A DNA stretch of 64,000 bases from Iodobacter sp. BJB302. Its GTDB lineage: Bacteria; Pseudomonadota; Gammaproteobacteria; Burkholderiales; Chitinibacteraceae. The position numbers and the translations under genes are program-made. The notes beneath the pieces were generated by a model that ran no database searches, was not told where the DNA came from, and saw nothing but the letters and a program-made list of their open reading frames with translations. Numbering within the stretch: position 1 is the stretch's first letter; the number at the start of each line of letters is the position of its first letter. Of this stretch, positions 29,501-40,006 are shown one piece after another. The DNA is taken from contig NZ_PDZG01000009.1 in the NCBI RefSeq assembly GCF_002735645.1, forward strand, positions 26,954 to 90,953. The letters run 5' to 3'.

Positions 29501-30664
29501 TTAGCGGCCATCGCGCACAGTAGCGCGAACGTTACGATTAACAGCTGCATCGGCAGCAGGCTCAGCCACTTTTGCGGCCTCTGCAGCGGGTGCAGGTGCA
29601 GCCGCTGGTGAAGTCATTTGCATCAATTTATCCAAAGGCAGGTAAAGCAAATTGCCATTCGATTTTTGATCGATCAACAACTTGGTTGTGTTCTGGAAAA
29701 CCTGTTGCATCGTGTCAAAGTACATCCGGTCACGCGTCACTTGCGGTGCTTTTGCATACTCTGCAGCAACCTGCTTAAAGCGGGACGCATCCCCTTCGGC
29801 TTGTGATACAACACGGGAGCGATAACCCTCTGATTCTTCGGAAAGACGAGCAGCCATACCACCCGCTTTCGGAATAACATCATTTGCGTAAGCCGTGCCT
29901 TCGTTAATCAGTCGTGCCTTATCCTGACGCGCTTTAACTGCATCAGAGAAAGCAGCCTGAACCTGATCTGGCGGCTGTACATCCGAGATATTTACACGAG
30001 ACACCGCCACGCCCACGCCGTAGCGGTCAAGCAGACTTTGCACGATTTCCTTGGTATCTTCACCAATCTTGCCGCGCCCTTCATTGAGCACGTAATCGAC
30101 TTTATTCTTACCCACGACTTCACGAATCGCAGTTTGTGCGATCTGCTTAACCAAATCTTTAGCATCACGATCAGTTGTGCGGTTAAAGAATACAAAGTCA
30201 TGCGCAGATTTAAGGTTGTATTGCACTTCCAGACGCACTTCGAGGATATTCTGATCCCCGGTCAGCATCATGGATTCATCACCCGCACGGCCTTCGCCAC
30301 CTGGGCTTCCTACTTCCAGACTGCGAATTTCAGTCATATTCACGATTTCACGTGACTCTACAGGCCACGGCAAATGCCAATGCAAACCCGGCTTTTCAAC
30401 CGTTTCCACATAGCGGCCAAAACGCATAATGACGGCATTTTCGCGCTCGTCAACCACATAGAAACCAGATGCCGCCCACAGCACAGCAACTGCGACGGCA
30501 ACAACCACAGCAGCACCAGCGCCGCCCCGGCTGCTTCCTCCGGCAGGAGGCGCACCATCACCACCTAAGAGGCGGGATATTTTGCCAGTGATATTACGAA
30601 TAATTTCATCCAGATCAGGCGGGCCATTACGGCGACCACCCCATTGCGGGTCATTTTGACTCAT
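29501..30664 (-). CDS. hflK: FtsH protease modulator HflK
   Basis: 387 residues. A Gly/Pro-rich cytoplasmic N-terminus (NDPQWGGRRNGPPDLDEIIR) precedes one membrane helix (AAVVVAVAVAVLWAASGFYV), then a band-7 domain (VDERENAVIMRFGRYVETV) with the HflK-specific PGLHWHLPWPVES. A coiled coil and an Ala/Pro-rich C-terminal tail follow. It overlaps the end of hflX by 14 bp, indicating coupled translation. Confidence 0.95.
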   Translation of the reverse strand: MSQNDPQWGGRRNGPPDLDEIIRNITGKISRLLGGDGAPPAGGSSRGGAGAAVVVAVAVAVLWAASGFYVVDERENAVIMRFGRYVETVEKPGLHWHLPWPVESREIVNMTEIRSLEVGSPGGEGRAGDESMMLTGDQNILEVRLEVQYNLKSAHDFVFFNRTTDRDAKDLVKQIAQTAIREVVGKNKVDYVLNEGRGKIGEDTKEIVQSLLDRYGVGVAVSRVNISDVQPPDQVQAAFSDAVKARQDKARLINEGTAYANDVIPKAGGMAARLSEESEGYRSRVVSQAEGDASRFKQVAAEYAKAPQVTRDRMYFDTMQQVFQNTTKLLIDQKSNGNLLYLPLDKLMQMTSPAAAPAPAAEAAKVAEPAADAAVNRNVRATVRDGR

Positions 30665-31775
30665 TAGTTAACTCAGCTGTTTTTAGTGGATGGCTTAAAG
30701 CCTCAAGCAGCGCGGCGCGAAGTGCATCGAGCCCTGTCCCTTGGGTAGCACTCAAACGCACAGCGCAAATTCTACCATACTCGTCGTGATCAACACTCGG
30801 AGGCATGTCGCGCAGATCAATCTTATTATTGACCATCAATTGTGGAATACGTTCCGCACCAATCTCACTTAATACTTTATTTACCTCAATAATTTGCATA
30901 TCACGTAATGGATGATTGATATCCACCACATGCAAAAGTAAATCGGCCTGTATCGTTTCTTCTAAAGTAGCATGAAATGCGGCGACTAAAGTGTGGGGCA
31001 ATTGGCGAATAAAACCAACCGTATCCGACAATACAATCGAATGCTCCGGATCAAGAAACAGCTTTCTGGATGTTGTGTCTAATGTTGCAAACAACTGATC
31101 CGCAACATAAATCTTCGATTTAGTTAATGCATTAAATAAGGACGATTTACCTGCATTGGTATAGCCCACAATTGCAACACTAAACTGCCTGTTGCGCTCA
31201 CGCGAACGGCGCTGGGTTGCCCGCTGCTTTTGCACTGTAGCCAGCTGGTCCTTCAGGCGCTTCACCCGCACGCCTAATAAGCGGCGATCCGTTTCAAGTT
31301 GCGATTCACCCGGCCCCCGCATCCCGATCCCGCCTTTTTGCCTCTCAAGGTGGGTCCAGCCGCGAATCAAGCGTGTAGAAATATGCGACAGTTGCGCTAA
31401 TTCCACCTGCAATTTGCCTTCTGCAGTCCGTGCACGCTGCGCGAAAATATCTAAAATCAGTGTCGTGCGATCCACAACCCGGCACTGTAAAACCTTTTCT
31501 AAATTGCGCTCTTGCGATGGTGAAAGCTGATGGTTAAAAATAACCAGCTCCGCCTCATGAACCCGAACTACTTCAGCAATTTCCTGCACCTTGCCAGTAC
31601 CTGCAAAATAGGCACGATCAGGCCGGCTGCGCTTACCCTCAACCGTTGCAAGAATTTGGGCCCCTGCACTTTCTACCAGCTGAACAAACTCTTCCACACC
31701 ATCCTGATAATCCACCTCACCAAAATCAAGGCAAACCAAGACGGCTCTGTCTCCACCCTTATGGCGTTCAAACAT
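30651..31775 (-). CDS. hflX: Ribosome-associated GTPase HflX
   Basis: About 374 residues. The N-terminal HflX domain contains RPDRAYFAGTGKVQEI and FNHQLSPSQERNLEKVL; a coiled-coil linker includes RGPGESQLETDRRLL; the G domain has G1 VGYTNAGKSSLFNALT, G3 DTVGFIRQLPHTLV and G4 NKID. HflX splits stalled or hibernating ribosomes under stress. The start at 31775 (MFERHKGGDRA) has AAAAGG at correct spacing. It is downstream of hfq but separated by a terminator that may be partly read through. Confidence 0.94.
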   Translation of the reverse strand: MFERHKGGDRAVLVCLDFGEVDYQDGVEEFVQLVESAGAQILATVEGKRSRPDRAYFAGTGKVQEIAEVVRVHEAELVIFNHQLSPSQERNLEKVLQCRVVDRTTLILDIFAQRARTAEGKLQVELAQLSHISTRLIRGWTHLERQKGGIGMRGPGESQLETDRRLLGVRVKRLKDQLATVQKQRATQRRSRERNRQFSVAIVGYTNAGKSSLFNALTKSKIYVADQLFATLDTTSRKLFLDPEHSIVLSDTVGFIRQLPHTLVAAFHATLEETIQADLLLHVVDINHPLRDMQIIEVNKVLSEIGAERIPQLMVNNKIDLRDMPPSVDHDEYGRICAVRLSATQGTGLDALRAALLEALSHPLKTAELTNESK

Positions 31776-31826
31776 GCATGACCTTTTAATCAACAAATAC
31801 CGTGCAAAGCTGTTTTAGCCCAGCAC

Positions 31827-31865
31827 AAAAAACCCCGAAAGACCCAGTCCATCGGGGTTTTTAAA
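31827..31865 (-). terminator. Terminator between hfq and hflX
   Basis: aaaaccccga and tcggggtttt-type arms with a 13-base loop give a 10-bp stem with a T-run on the minus strand. It lies 45 bp after the hfq stop and would attenuate transcription into hflX. Confidence 0.85.
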
Positions 31866-31910
31866 CCGTACTGCTTTTACTGAAGCCATTTCAATTAGAT
31901 CAACAGATCC

Positions 31911-32180
31911 TCAGGCATCAAGCACAACATCAGTCAAAGGAGGTAACTGACCTGCATGCTCATGCGGGATAGATACCGGACGTGAAGGCACTACAGTCGA
32001 AATTGCGTGCTTATAAACCATTTGCGTCACATTATTACGCAGCAAAACAACGTACTGGTCAAAAGACTCAATTTGCCCCTGCAACTTAATCCCGTTTACA
32101 AGATAAATGTAAACAGGCACATGCTCTTTACGCAGTACATTCAAGAATGGGTCTTGCAACATTTGCCCCTTGGTGCTCAT
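31911..32180 (-). CDS. hfq: RNA chaperone Hfq
   Basis: The 89-residue Sm-like protein forms hexamers that pair small RNAs with mRNAs. It starts [20 protein letters not shown]; Sm1 is [22 protein letters not shown] ([18 protein letters not shown]) and Sm2 is [18 protein letters not shown] with the YKHA RNA-binding signature. The C-terminal tail is short. The ATG at 32180 has GGAGA eight bases upstream; an earlier in-frame ATG at 32195 is less likely. It is the usual hfq-hflX-hflKC arrangement. Confidence 0.97.
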   Translation of the reverse strand: MSTKGQMLQDPFLNVLRKEHVPVYIYLVNGIKLQGQIESFDQYVVLLRNNVTQMVYKHAISTVVPSRPVSIPHEHAGQLPPLTDVVLDA

Positions 32181-32436
32181 TATATTTTTCTCCAAATTCT
32201 TGTTATATCTTGATAGAGACAGATGGGTCTTACGCTTGTCAGTCCATTGAAAAGCAAAATCTGCTTCGAGGCCATAGTAAAAAATGCTAAAAAACAGGTC
32301 TTTTCATAGTAAAACACTGTTATTTCAATATTTTTTAACCCGGTCTTAGCGTATTACTTTGCATTTCGACGGACTGTTATAGTACAAAACGCATTCTATG
32401 CCAAGCGTGAAAATTCCGAAATACTTTCAAGCTTTA

Positions 32437-33828
32437 TCAGCGTTTACCGTATTTTTTTGGTTTCGCACCTTTCAGATGCGCCATAGGCATAGGCTTGGCA
32501 CCCGTTGGCTTTTTCTGCTCAAACGGATTAACGTTCTTTTTAAACTGCACACGCAATGGCGTACCTTGTAAATTGAACATCTTCATAAAGTGATGTTCAA
32601 GATAGCGCCAATAAGAGTCTGGCACCTTTTCCAGCGCATTGCCGTGAACAATCACCACAGGTGGATTAGTGCCACCCTGGTGGCAATAACGCATTTTAGG
32701 GCGGATTTTACCGGCAATAGGCGGCTGCTGGCGCTCAAGCGCAATTTCCAGACCGCGGATCAGCTTAGGCGTAGGAATCTTAATCATTGCAGCCGCATAG
32801 GCTTGGTCAATAGAGCCAAATAATTCGCCCACGCCCTGCCCTTGTAAGGCAGAAATATAATGGAATTTAGCAAACTCTAAAAAGCCCAATTTACGGCTAA
32901 TTTCACGCTTAATCATATCTTTCTGGAATTGATCAGCGGACTCCCACTTATTGATCGCAACCACTAAAGCACGGCCTGTTTCAAGCACAAAGCTTGCAAT
33001 ACGTGCATCCTGATCAGAGACTTCCTGCGTAGCATCCAGCACCAGCACGGCCACATTTGCATCTTCTACCGCCTGCATGGTTTTAATGACCGAGAATTTC
33101 TCGATCACATCCGTAACCTTGCCGCGCTTGCGTACACCTGCTGTATCAATAATCGTGTAATTACGGTCATTACGATCGAACTCAATATAAATTGAATCGC
33201 GCGTCGTACCCGGCTGATCAAACGCAATCACCCGCTCTTCACCCAAAATCGCATTCACCAATGTAGATTTACCTACATTAGGGCGGCCAATAACGGCAAA
33301 TTTAGGGTGATCCGCGTCTTCTTCTTCTTCAGGCTCCGGAAAGTCTTCCAGAATCTCATTAAACAGCAGACGTACGCCCTCACCATGCGACGCAGAAATC
33401 GCCACGGGATGACCTAAACCCAGCTCAAAGAAGTCCGCGCATACAACCGAGGCATTCATCCCTTCAACTTTGTTTACCGCAACCCAAACAGGGCAGGTCG
33501 ACTGACGCAAACGATTAGCAATAATTTTATCTTGCGGAGTAATCCCATTACGACCATCCACAATAAAAACAATGCAATCTGCTTCGTCAACGGCCTGCAA
33601 GGTTTGCCTTGCCATTTCAAACATAATGCCTTCATCGACAACGGGCTCAAAACCGCCCGTATCAACCACCAGGTAAGGCTTATCGCCGACCAGACCGTGT
33701 CCGTAGTGACGGTCACGCGTCAGGCCGGGAATATCGTGAACAAGAGCGTCGCGCGATTTGGTCAGTCGGTTAAAGAGCGTGGATTTACCGACGTTGGGAC
33801 GACCAACCAGCGCAATTGTAGGTTTCAT
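32437..33828 (-). CDS. der: Ribosome biogenesis GTPase Der (EngA)
   Basis: 463 residues with tandem GTPase domains: G1 of the first is [16 protein letters not shown] and of the second [16 protein letters not shown]. The G3 motifs are DTGGF and DTAGVRKRG, and a C-terminal KH-like domain binds 23S rRNA ([20 protein letters not shown]). A basic tail follows ([15 protein letters not shown]). Der is essential for 50S subunit maturation. It starts directly after the bamB stop (TAAATG), so it is the end of the hisS-yfgM-bamB-der operon. Confidence 0.97.
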   Translation of the reverse strand: MKPTIALVGRPNVGKSTLFNRLTKSRDALVHDIPGLTRDRHYGHGLVGDKPYLVVDTGGFEPVVDEGIMFEMARQTLQAVDEADCIVFIVDGRNGITPQDKIIANRLRQSTCPVWVAVNKVEGMNASVVCADFFELGLGHPVAISASHGEGVRLLFNEILEDFPEPEEEEDADHPKFAVIGRPNVGKSTLVNAILGEERVIAFDQPGTTRDSIYIEFDRNDRNYTIIDTAGVRKRGKVTDVIEKFSVIKTMQAVEDANVAVLVLDATQEVSDQDARIASFVLETGRALVVAINKWESADQFQKDMIKREISRKLGFLEFAKFHYISALQGQGVGELFGSIDQAYAAAMIKIPTPKLIRGLEIALERQQPPIAGKIRPKMRYCHQGGTNPPVVIVHGNALEKVPDSYWRYLEHHFMKMFNLQGTPLRVQFKKNVNPFEQKKPTGAKPMPMAHLKGAKPKKYGKR

Positions 33829-34959
33829 TTATTTACTTAAGCCTATTGAAAAAACATTGCCGGATAGCGTTTGCACCAGCAAATGCTCTCCAACCACTAA
33901 AGGACTCACCGCAATGCGCGCACCATCTGTAGCCTGCTGCGCGGCAAAGCTGCCGTCTTCTGTATTTAAAAAGTGGGTGTAGCCTGCAAAATCAGCCACA
34001 ACCAGATACTTGCCCAATACTGCCGGAGCAGTCACTGAGCGGGCTGCCAGTTTGTCCTGACGCCAGACACTGCGGCCACTTTCACGCTCGAAAGCGTTCA
34101 CATTTCCCGCTGCATCTACCGCATAAACATAGCGATAATCCATCGCCAAACCTGACCAGCTTGATAATTCACGTGTCCAGGCGGCACTGCCGCTCACCGC
34201 ATCGAAACATGCCACACGCCCCTGATAAGCAACAGCACAAACCAGACGCCCATCAACAACAGGCGGAGCCACCACATCGGTAACCCGTTCAAGCTCAGTG
34301 GCACCGTGCGGAATCGCAACAGGGCTATCCCATAACACGCGGCCATCCTGTAGCGACAAAGCTACCAAACGCCCTCCTGATAAACCAGCATAAACCACAT
34401 TGCCAGAAATAGTGGCGGCAGCATAATTACGCAAAATCAAGGCAGGCAGTTGTTTTTGATATTGCCACAGTTGTTTTCCGTCAGCTGCAGCATATGCACT
34501 TACCCGGCCATCGCCGGTTTTAACCACAACAATCCCTTTGGCAACAGCTGGCGGAGCCATAATTTCGCTCGATGCCTGTGCACGCCAGAGAAACTTGCCG
34601 CCGCGATCATACGCTAAGACGACACCCTTTACCGAGCCAACGGCAATAACATCGCCACCCAGCCCTACTCCACCCGCTATCGCCTGCTCAGTTTTGATTT
34701 GCCAGCGGCTTTTGCCACTGGCGGCATCAAGCCCCTGTAGCTTATCAGGAGAGCCCGCCACAACAATCAAATCACCATCCACCGCAGGCACAAAACGAAA
34801 CAATGTTTTATCGCCAGCCGAAGCACGCCACTGGCTGGAAACAGACAAGCTTTGTGAAATCACCGGCAAGGGTGCTGGCTCTGGCGCATTGCTGACCGTA
34901 CTGCAAGCCGATAAGCCCAATAAAGAAACAGCAACAACTAAGCGATAAAGATCTTGCAT
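33829..34959 (-). CDS. bamB: Outer membrane assembly lipoprotein BamB
   Basis: 376 residues with a lipobox (LLGLSAC, Cys19) and a PQQ-type eight-bladed beta-propeller, visible in repeats such as LQGLDAASGKSRWQIKTE, AYAAADGKQLWQYQKQ, ALSLQDGRVLWDSPVA and AFERESGRSVWRQDKL. BamB assists BamA in folding outer-membrane proteins. It lies between yfgM and der as in many proteobacteria; its start codon shares one base with the yfgM stop. Confidence 0.95.
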   Translation of the reverse strand: MQDLYRLVVAVSLLGLSACSTVSNAPEPAPLPVISQSLSVSSQWRASAGDKTLFRFVPAVDGDLIVVAGSPDKLQGLDAASGKSRWQIKTEQAIAGGVGLGGDVIAVGSVKGVVLAYDRGGKFLWRAQASSEIMAPPAVAKGIVVVKTGDGRVSAYAAADGKQLWQYQKQLPALILRNYAAATISGNVVYAGLSGGRLVALSLQDGRVLWDSPVAIPHGATELERVTDVVAPPVVDGRLVCAVAYQGRVACFDAVSGSAAWTRELSSWSGLAMDYRYVYAVDAAGNVNAFERESGRSVWRQDKLAARSVTAPAVLGKYLVVADFAGYTHFLNTEDGSFAAQQATDGARIAVSPLVVGEHLLVQTLSGNVFSIGLSK

Positions 34960-35591
34960 TAAGAATTCCCCAGGGCTTCCAGTTTCACTTCCACAAACTT
35001 CACGTTAGGTGCTTCTTTTGGCAACTTAGCCACGGCTTGTTTATATGACTCACGGGCAGCGGCCTTATCACCCTTAATCAGCAATACATCGCCTTTCGCT
35101 TCAAAAAACAAACCTGCAAAACTTGTTTCTTCGTTTGACTTCAGCGTGGCCAGTGCATCATCAAACTTTTTCTGATCCAGCTGCACTGCTGCGAGACGTA
35201 AACGGGCCACGTCACGCAAGCCTGCCTCTTTCGCATTCGCAATCACCCACTGCAACTGAGCCACAGCAGCAGGCACATCATTGGCTTCTGCACTGGATTT
35301 AGCTAAAAGCAAGGCCGCACGGGGCGCAAAAGCAGTGTCTGAATAGTCTTTCTTTAACTGCTCGGCCGCAGGCTTCATTTTCGCAAGATCTTTAGCCAGT
35401 GCCTGCTTATCAAGTTCTGCATAAATGACGCCCGCTTTAGCCGATTGCGAAGCCAGATAGGCATTCCAGCCCTTCCAGCCTGTATAGGCCACCAGAGCAG
35501 CCACCAGACCCAAAGAAATCAACTTACCCCAACTGTCCCACCACGCTTTGAATTCCGCAATTTGTTCTTGTTCTTGTAGATCGAAAGCCAT
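34959..35591 (-). CDS. yfgM: YfgM-like ancillary SecYEG translocon protein (TPR domain)
   Basis: The 210-residue protein begins MAFDLQEQEQIAEFKAWWDS, the conserved YfgM N-terminus, followed by one membrane helix (LISLGLVAALVAYTGWKGW) and a periplasmic TPR_21 region (PRAALLLAKSSAEANDVPAA). YfgM works with PpiD at the translocon in passing proteins to periplasmic chaperones. It sits between hisS and bamB with 3-bp and 1-bp junctions. Confidence 0.92.
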   Translation of the reverse strand: MAFDLQEQEQIAEFKAWWDSWGKLISLGLVAALVAYTGWKGWNAYLASQSAKAGVIYAELDKQALAKDLAKMKPAAEQLKKDYSDTAFAPRAALLLAKSSAEANDVPAAVAQLQWVIANAKEAGLRDVARLRLAAVQLDQKKFDDALATLKSNEETSFAGLFFEAKGDVLLIKGDKAAARESYKQAVAKLPKEAPNVKFVEVKLEALGNS

Positions 35592-35594
35592 GTT

Positions 35595-36875
35595 TTACTT
35601 CCCTTCGTGTGTATTGGAGATAATCATTGCAAGTTCAGCAAGGGCGACCGTGCGTTGTTCGCCCGCGCCTTTACCATTAAGCGTTTTAAGATTTGCAGAC
35701 TGTGTTTCTGCCTCTGTTTCACCAATGACCACAGCATGCCGCGCCTGACTAGCATCGGCTTTTTTAAACTGAGATTTAAAACTACCGCCACCACAATGCA
35801 GGACCACTTTCAACCCTGCAGCGCGCAACTGCTGCGCAGCCGCAAAAGCCAGCCGCCCTGCCGCATCTCCCATATGAACAATATAAGCATCAGGCGCTGC
35901 CAGAGGCACAGCCACCGCCTGCTCTTCAATCAGCAGCAAGATGCGTTCAATACCCAGACCAAAACCAACGGCTGGACAAGGCTTACCACCGAGCATTTCA
36001 ACGAGGGTATCGTAACGGCCACCGCCCGCGATTGTGCCTTGCGAGCCTAAATCGGTAGTAACCCACTCAAATACAGTACGGTTGTAGTAATCCAAACCAC
36101 GCACCAGACGCGGATTAACACGATAGCTAATCCCAGCCACATCAAGCAAAGCTTTCAAGCCCTCAAAGTGCCGGCTTGATTCTTCACCCAAAAAGTCACT
36201 CAATTTTGGCGCATTTTCAGCCATTTCCTGCAAAGCAGGATTTTTTGTATCCAGAACACGCAGTGGATTTGCATAAAGACGGCGCTTACCATCCTCATCC
36301 AGGATATCAACAAACTGCTCCAGATAGCGGATCAGTGCTTCGCGATGCGCGGCACGCTCTTCTTTATCACCTAAAGAGTTGATTTCCAAGCTGACATTTT
36401 TTAAGCCAAGGCGCTGCCAAAGATCGGCCAGCATCAGCACAATTTCAGCATCCACATCAGGGGTAGCCATACCAAAAGCTTCTACACCAATCTGATGAAA
36501 CTGGCGGTAACGGCCTTTTTGCGGTCGTTCATGACGATACATCGGGCCCATATACCAAAGGCGCTGGGTTTGATTGTAAAGCAGACCATGCTCAATGCAG
36601 GAGCGTACGCAGCCTGCAGTCCCTTCCGGACGTAATGTCAGCTTCTCACCATTAAGCTTGTCTTCAAAGGAATACATTTCCTTTTCAACAATGTCAGTAT
36701 GCTCACCCACGCCACGAACAAATAAATGAGTTGATTCAACAATCGGCATACGAATGTTTTTATAGCCATAAGCCGCCAGCCAGTCACGCGTTACTTGTTC
36801 AAAATAAAGCCATACTGGTGACGCATCCGGCAGAACATCGTTCATGCCTCTGATACCTTGGATTTGATTAGACAT
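35595..36875 (-). CDS. hisS: Histidyl-tRNA synthetase
   Basis: 426-residue class II synthetase. Motif 1/2 regions include [32 protein letters not shown], and [20 protein letters not shown]; the histidine-specific motifs [14 protein letters not shown] and [15 protein letters not shown] are intact, followed by the anticodon-binding domain at the C-terminus. It charges tRNA-His. It is the first gene of hisS-yfgM-bamB-der; a 188-bp gap separates it from ispG and probably contains the promoter plus a short 6-bp hairpin near 37033-37054. Confidence 0.97.
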   Translation of the reverse strand: MSNQIQGIRGMNDVLPDASPVWLYFEQVTRDWLAAYGYKNIRMPIVESTHLFVRGVGEHTDIVEKEMYSFEDKLNGEKLTLRPEGTAGCVRSCIEHGLLYNQTQRLWYMGPMYRHERPQKGRYRQFHQIGVEAFGMATPDVDAEIVLMLADLWQRLGLKNVSLEINSLGDKEERAAHREALIRYLEQFVDILDEDGKRRLYANPLRVLDTKNPALQEMAENAPKLSDFLGEESSRHFEGLKALLDVAGISYRVNPRLVRGLDYYNRTVFEWVTTDLGSQGTIAGGGRYDTLVEMLGGKPCPAVGFGLGIERILLLIEEQAVAVPLAAPDAYIVHMGDAAGRLAFAAAQQLRAAGLKVVLHCGGGSFKSQFKKADASQARHAVVIGETEAETQSANLKTLNGKGAGEQRTVALAELAMIISNTHEGK

Positions 36876-37063
36876 TTATTTTTTCTTAATTATGGTTTAC
36901 TTGAAATGTAAAATACATCACCTGACACTGGTCAAAACAAGGCTGAGCAATCTGACACACCTGCCCGCTTATCACTCAACCCTCTGATCCTTCCTGTTTT
37001 GACCAACAACTCATTATTCTTCATTCTGGCCTGCCCAATAAAACAGGCCGCAGCCATGCAGGC

Positions 37064-38341
37064 TTAAATCGCTTTCAGGGGAATCACTTTAGGGCGTAAT
37101 TCCTGGCGCTTTGCACCGCCTTCGCCATAACGTGTCTGCACATAATCCAGCACAATCGCTTGGAAAGATTCGCTGATCTGATCTCCCTTCAGCGTCACGG
37201 TTTTTTCACCATCCACATAAACAGGGCACACAGGAATCTCGCCCGTGCCTGGCAGTGAAATCCCTACATCAGCCAGTTTGGATTCGCCCGGGCCATTCAC
37301 CACACAGCCCATAACCGCTACCGTCATGTCGGCCACACCCGGATATTGCAAGCGCCACACCGGCATTTGCTCACGCAGAAAGGCCTGAATGCTGGAGGCT
37401 AATTCCTGAAATACGGTTGAAGAGGTGCGGCCACAGCCGGGGCACGCCGTTACAAGCGGTGTAAACGAGCGCAAACCCATGGTTTGCAGAATTTCCTGCG
37501 CCACAACAATTTCTGTACAGCGATCACCACCCGGCTCTGGCGTAAGAGAAATACGAATCGTATCACCGATACCTTCCTGCAAAAGCACCGACAAGGCTGC
37601 GGTCGAAGCCACAATCCCCTTCGAGCCCATGCCGGCCTCTGTCAGCCCCAGATGCAGGGGATAATCACAACGAGCCGCTAAAGAACGGTAAACCGAAATC
37701 AAATCCTGCACATGCGATACCTTGCAGGACAATAGAATCTGATCCGGGCTCAGTCCCCAGCTGATCGCCTGATCTGCTGATTCCAGCGCCGAAACAATCA
37801 AAGCCTCGCGCATCACCGCGTCTGCAGGCAATGGCTTATCCAGCTTCGCATTGGCATCCATCAGCTTCACAACGACAGATTGATCGAGAGACCCCCAATT
37901 AACACCGATGCGAACCGGCTTTTTATATTTAACAGCCTGCTCGATCATAAACGCGTATTTTTCATCGCGCTTACTGCCCTTACCCACATTACCTGGGTTA
38001 ATCCGGTATTTGGCCAGCGCCTGTGCACAGTCAGGGTAATCGCGAAGCAGCCGGTCACCATTAAAATGAAAATCCCCTACCAGAGGCACATCGCAACCCA
38101 TGGCATCCAGATTGGCGCGAATGGTGGACACCTGCGCTGCTGCCTCAGGGCTGTTAACCGTAATGCGCACCACTTCTGAGCCTGCTTTCCACAGCTCATA
38201 AACCTGCTGTGTTGTTGCTGCGGCGTCGGCAGTATCGGTATTGGTCATGGACTGCACCACCACCGGATGATCACTGCCCACCCATACATTACCAACCTGA
38301 ACTTGGCGTGTTTTACGGCGGGGGATTGAAATCGTTGTCAT
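37064..38341 (-). CDS. ispG: 4-hydroxy-3-methylbut-2-enyl diphosphate synthase (IspG/GcpE)
   Basis: 425 residues. The enzyme reduces MEcPP to HMBPP in the non-mevalonate isoprenoid pathway using a 4Fe-4S cluster. Motifs are [20 protein letters not shown] at the N-terminus, [24 protein letters not shown], and the cluster Cys residues in [11 protein letters not shown] and [10 protein letters not shown]. Length is normal for proteobacteria. The ATG is preceded by GAAGCAGACC. The gene is 23 bp after rodZ. Confidence 0.97.
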   Translation of the reverse strand: MTTISIPRRKTRQVQVGNVWVGSDHPVVVQSMTNTDTADAAATTQQVYELWKAGSEVVRITVNSPEAAAQVSTIRANLDAMGCDVPLVGDFHFNGDRLLRDYPDCAQALAKYRINPGNVGKGSKRDEKYAFMIEQAVKYKKPVRIGVNWGSLDQSVVVKLMDANAKLDKPLPADAVMREALIVSALESADQAISWGLSPDQILLSCKVSHVQDLISVYRSLAARCDYPLHLGLTEAGMGSKGIVASTAALSVLLQEGIGDTIRISLTPEPGGDRCTEIVVAQEILQTMGLRSFTPLVTACPGCGRTSSTVFQELASSIQAFLREQMPVWRLQYPGVADMTVAVMGCVVNGPGESKLADVGISLPGTGEIPVCPVYVDGEKTVTLKGDQISESFQAIVLDYVQTRYGEGGAKRQELRPKVIPLKAI

Positions 38342-38364
38342 GGTCTGCTTCAGCTAAAAGGGTT

Positions 38365-39255
38365 TTATTTCAACTCGAACGTCGCTACATCACCACGGGT
38401 ATAAGTGGTTAAATCGACAATTTGGTTGCGGAAAGTCAGCTTGGTATGTGGTGCATTACCAACTTTCAGACGATAAGGCGGAACACCCGACACACTCCTA
38501 GCCATGCCCGGCCTGAGCAGCTCGCTGACTAATTTAGCCCCGGTTGAATCTTGTACCTGTACCCAGGAATCCTGCTGTACAGCAATAGTCAGCTCACCCG
38601 GCACAAGCGCCTGCACGGCACTTGCAGGGGCTACAACAGGCGCACTGGCAACTGCTGGCTTGGCAATGGCCACGGCACTTACAACACTGGCGGTTTCAGC
38701 TGCCACAGCACTGGCCTGCAAACTGACCGTCTGACTTGCTGATTGAGCGGCGACTTCACTTGCTTCATCCAGCACCACCACTTTGGGCAGTGTCGCCGTA
38801 GCAGAGGCAAGGAGCTCAGGCTGAACAGGCTGCTGCAAATACCAGACCACGCCTGCAGCGCCAACCGCTACGCCAATGGTCACTACTGCGCCCAGCAAAA
38901 AGGTATTTGCCTTACCGCCCGACCCAAGCAAGACCGAGGCGTCTTCATTTACGCGGGGCAAAGCAGCTTGCTGCCTTTCCTGAGGCAGGCACGTTTCTAA
39001 ATGCGCCAGCAACGGGGCCATAGGCAAATCAAGGAAGCGGGCGTAATTACGCACAAAACCACGGACAAAAGTATTGCCCGGCAATTCATCAAAACGCTCG
39101 CTTTCTATCGCTTCAATTTGACGGGGAGTCAGCTTAAGCTGGGCTGATACTTTATCAAGTGAATAACCCAACTCAAGCCGGCGCGCCTTTAAAGCAGCAC
39201 CCGCAGTCTGGACAACACTCTGTGGCGCTGAAGAGGAATCAATTATTTCGGTCAT
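38365..39255 (-). CDS. rodZ: Cytoskeletal/cell-shape protein RodZ
   Basis: 296 residues. A Cro-type helix-turn-helix domain at residues 20-85 (LKARRLELGYSLDKVSAQLKL; FVRGFVRNYARFLDLP) binds MreB. A membrane helix at about 117-138 (NTFLLGAVVTIGVAVGAAGVVWYL), an Ala/Val-rich periplasmic linker, and a C-terminal DUF4115 beta domain (ELTIAVQQDSWVQVQDSTG) follow. Gene order pilW-rodZ-ispG-hisS is standard for gamma- and betaproteobacteria. Confidence 0.93.
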   Translation of the reverse strand: MTEIIDSSSAPQSVVQTAGAALKARRLELGYSLDKVSAQLKLTPRQIEAIESERFDELPGNTFVRGFVRNYARFLDLPMAPLLAHLETCLPQERQQAALPRVNEDASVLLGSGGKANTFLLGAVVTIGVAVGAAGVVWYLQQPVQPELLASATATLPKVVVLDEASEVAAQSASQTVSLQASAVAAETASVVSAVAIAKPAVASAPVVAPASAVQALVPGELTIAVQQDSWVQVQDSTGAKLVSELLRPGMARSVSGVPPYRLKVGNAPHTKLTFRNQIVDLTTYTRGDVATFELK

Positions 39256-39268
39256 ACACGTCCGTTAA

Positions 39269-40006
39269 TCAATCATAGGAACCGCTGGATAGGCGGGCCA
39301 TTTCTTGCGAATCGGGGAATTTCTTGCGTAATTGCTCTGCCAGTTTATTTTCTGACTCTTTATTGCCTGCCTGATGCTCAAGCTGAATACCCAGCCAAAG
39401 CAATTCTGCGCTGGCCGGGGCCAGTCTTTGCAGCTCAGAATAATACCGCTTCGCCAGCGCCAAATCTTTCATGCGCATGCCGTATTCAACCAATTTTGCT
39501 CTGGCTGCTAAATTATCCGGGCGGATGCGTAATGCGCGTTCAAAATAAATGCGCGCATTAGCTTCGTCACCACTTTTTAATGCACATTGCCCTGCGGCCA
39601 ATAAGGATTTATCCGGTGTACTGTAAAGCGCATTTTTTTGAGTTGCTAAAAGAAACTGTATTCCTTCTGCATACTGCCCTTTCTGACACAGATACCAGCC
39701 ATAATTATGATTAATATCCGCATCATTAGGCGATAACTGCACTGCACGGGCAAAAGATTGTCTTGCTGCCTCGTCCTCACCCAATTCAGCATGAATAAGG
39801 GCCATCACATTATGAGCGGGAGCATAAGAAGCATTTACCGCAAGGGCTTTATTCACTTCATCAATCGCTACTGCGTACTGCCCTCGCTTTAAATACTCCG
39901 CACCCAATTGCGTTCGCAAAGAGGCTCTGTCTTCCTCACCTTCTGCAGCACCTGCAAAAGAAGTAACAAGCAGAGCGGCCGTCATTACGAACATGGGTAA
40001 TTTCAT
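39269..40006 (-). CDS. pilW: Type IV pilus biogenesis/stability protein PilW (PilF-like TPR)
   Basis: 245 residues of tetratricopeptide repeats, e.g. LGAEYLKRGQYAVAIDEVNK and HNYGWYLCQKGQYAEGIQFL. PilW/PilF localises the secretin multimer or stabilises pili. The N-terminal signal ([23 protein letters not shown]) has no lipobox Cys, whereas PilF homologues are usually outer-membrane lipoproteins. It overlaps the rlmN stop by one base (TGATG), so the two are coupled. The position between rlmN and rodZ is the usual one. Confidence 0.9.
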   Translation of the reverse strand: MKLPMFVMTAALLVTSFAGAAEGEEDRASLRTQLGAEYLKRGQYAVAIDEVNKALAVNASYAPAHNVMALIHAELGEDEAARQSFARAVQLSPNDADINHNYGWYLCQKGQYAEGIQFLLATQKNALYSTPDKSLLAAGQCALKSGDEANARIYFERALRIRPDNLAARAKLVEYGMRMKDLALAKRYYSELQRLAPASAELLWLGIQLEHQAGNKESENKLAEQLRKKFPDSQEMARLSSGSYD

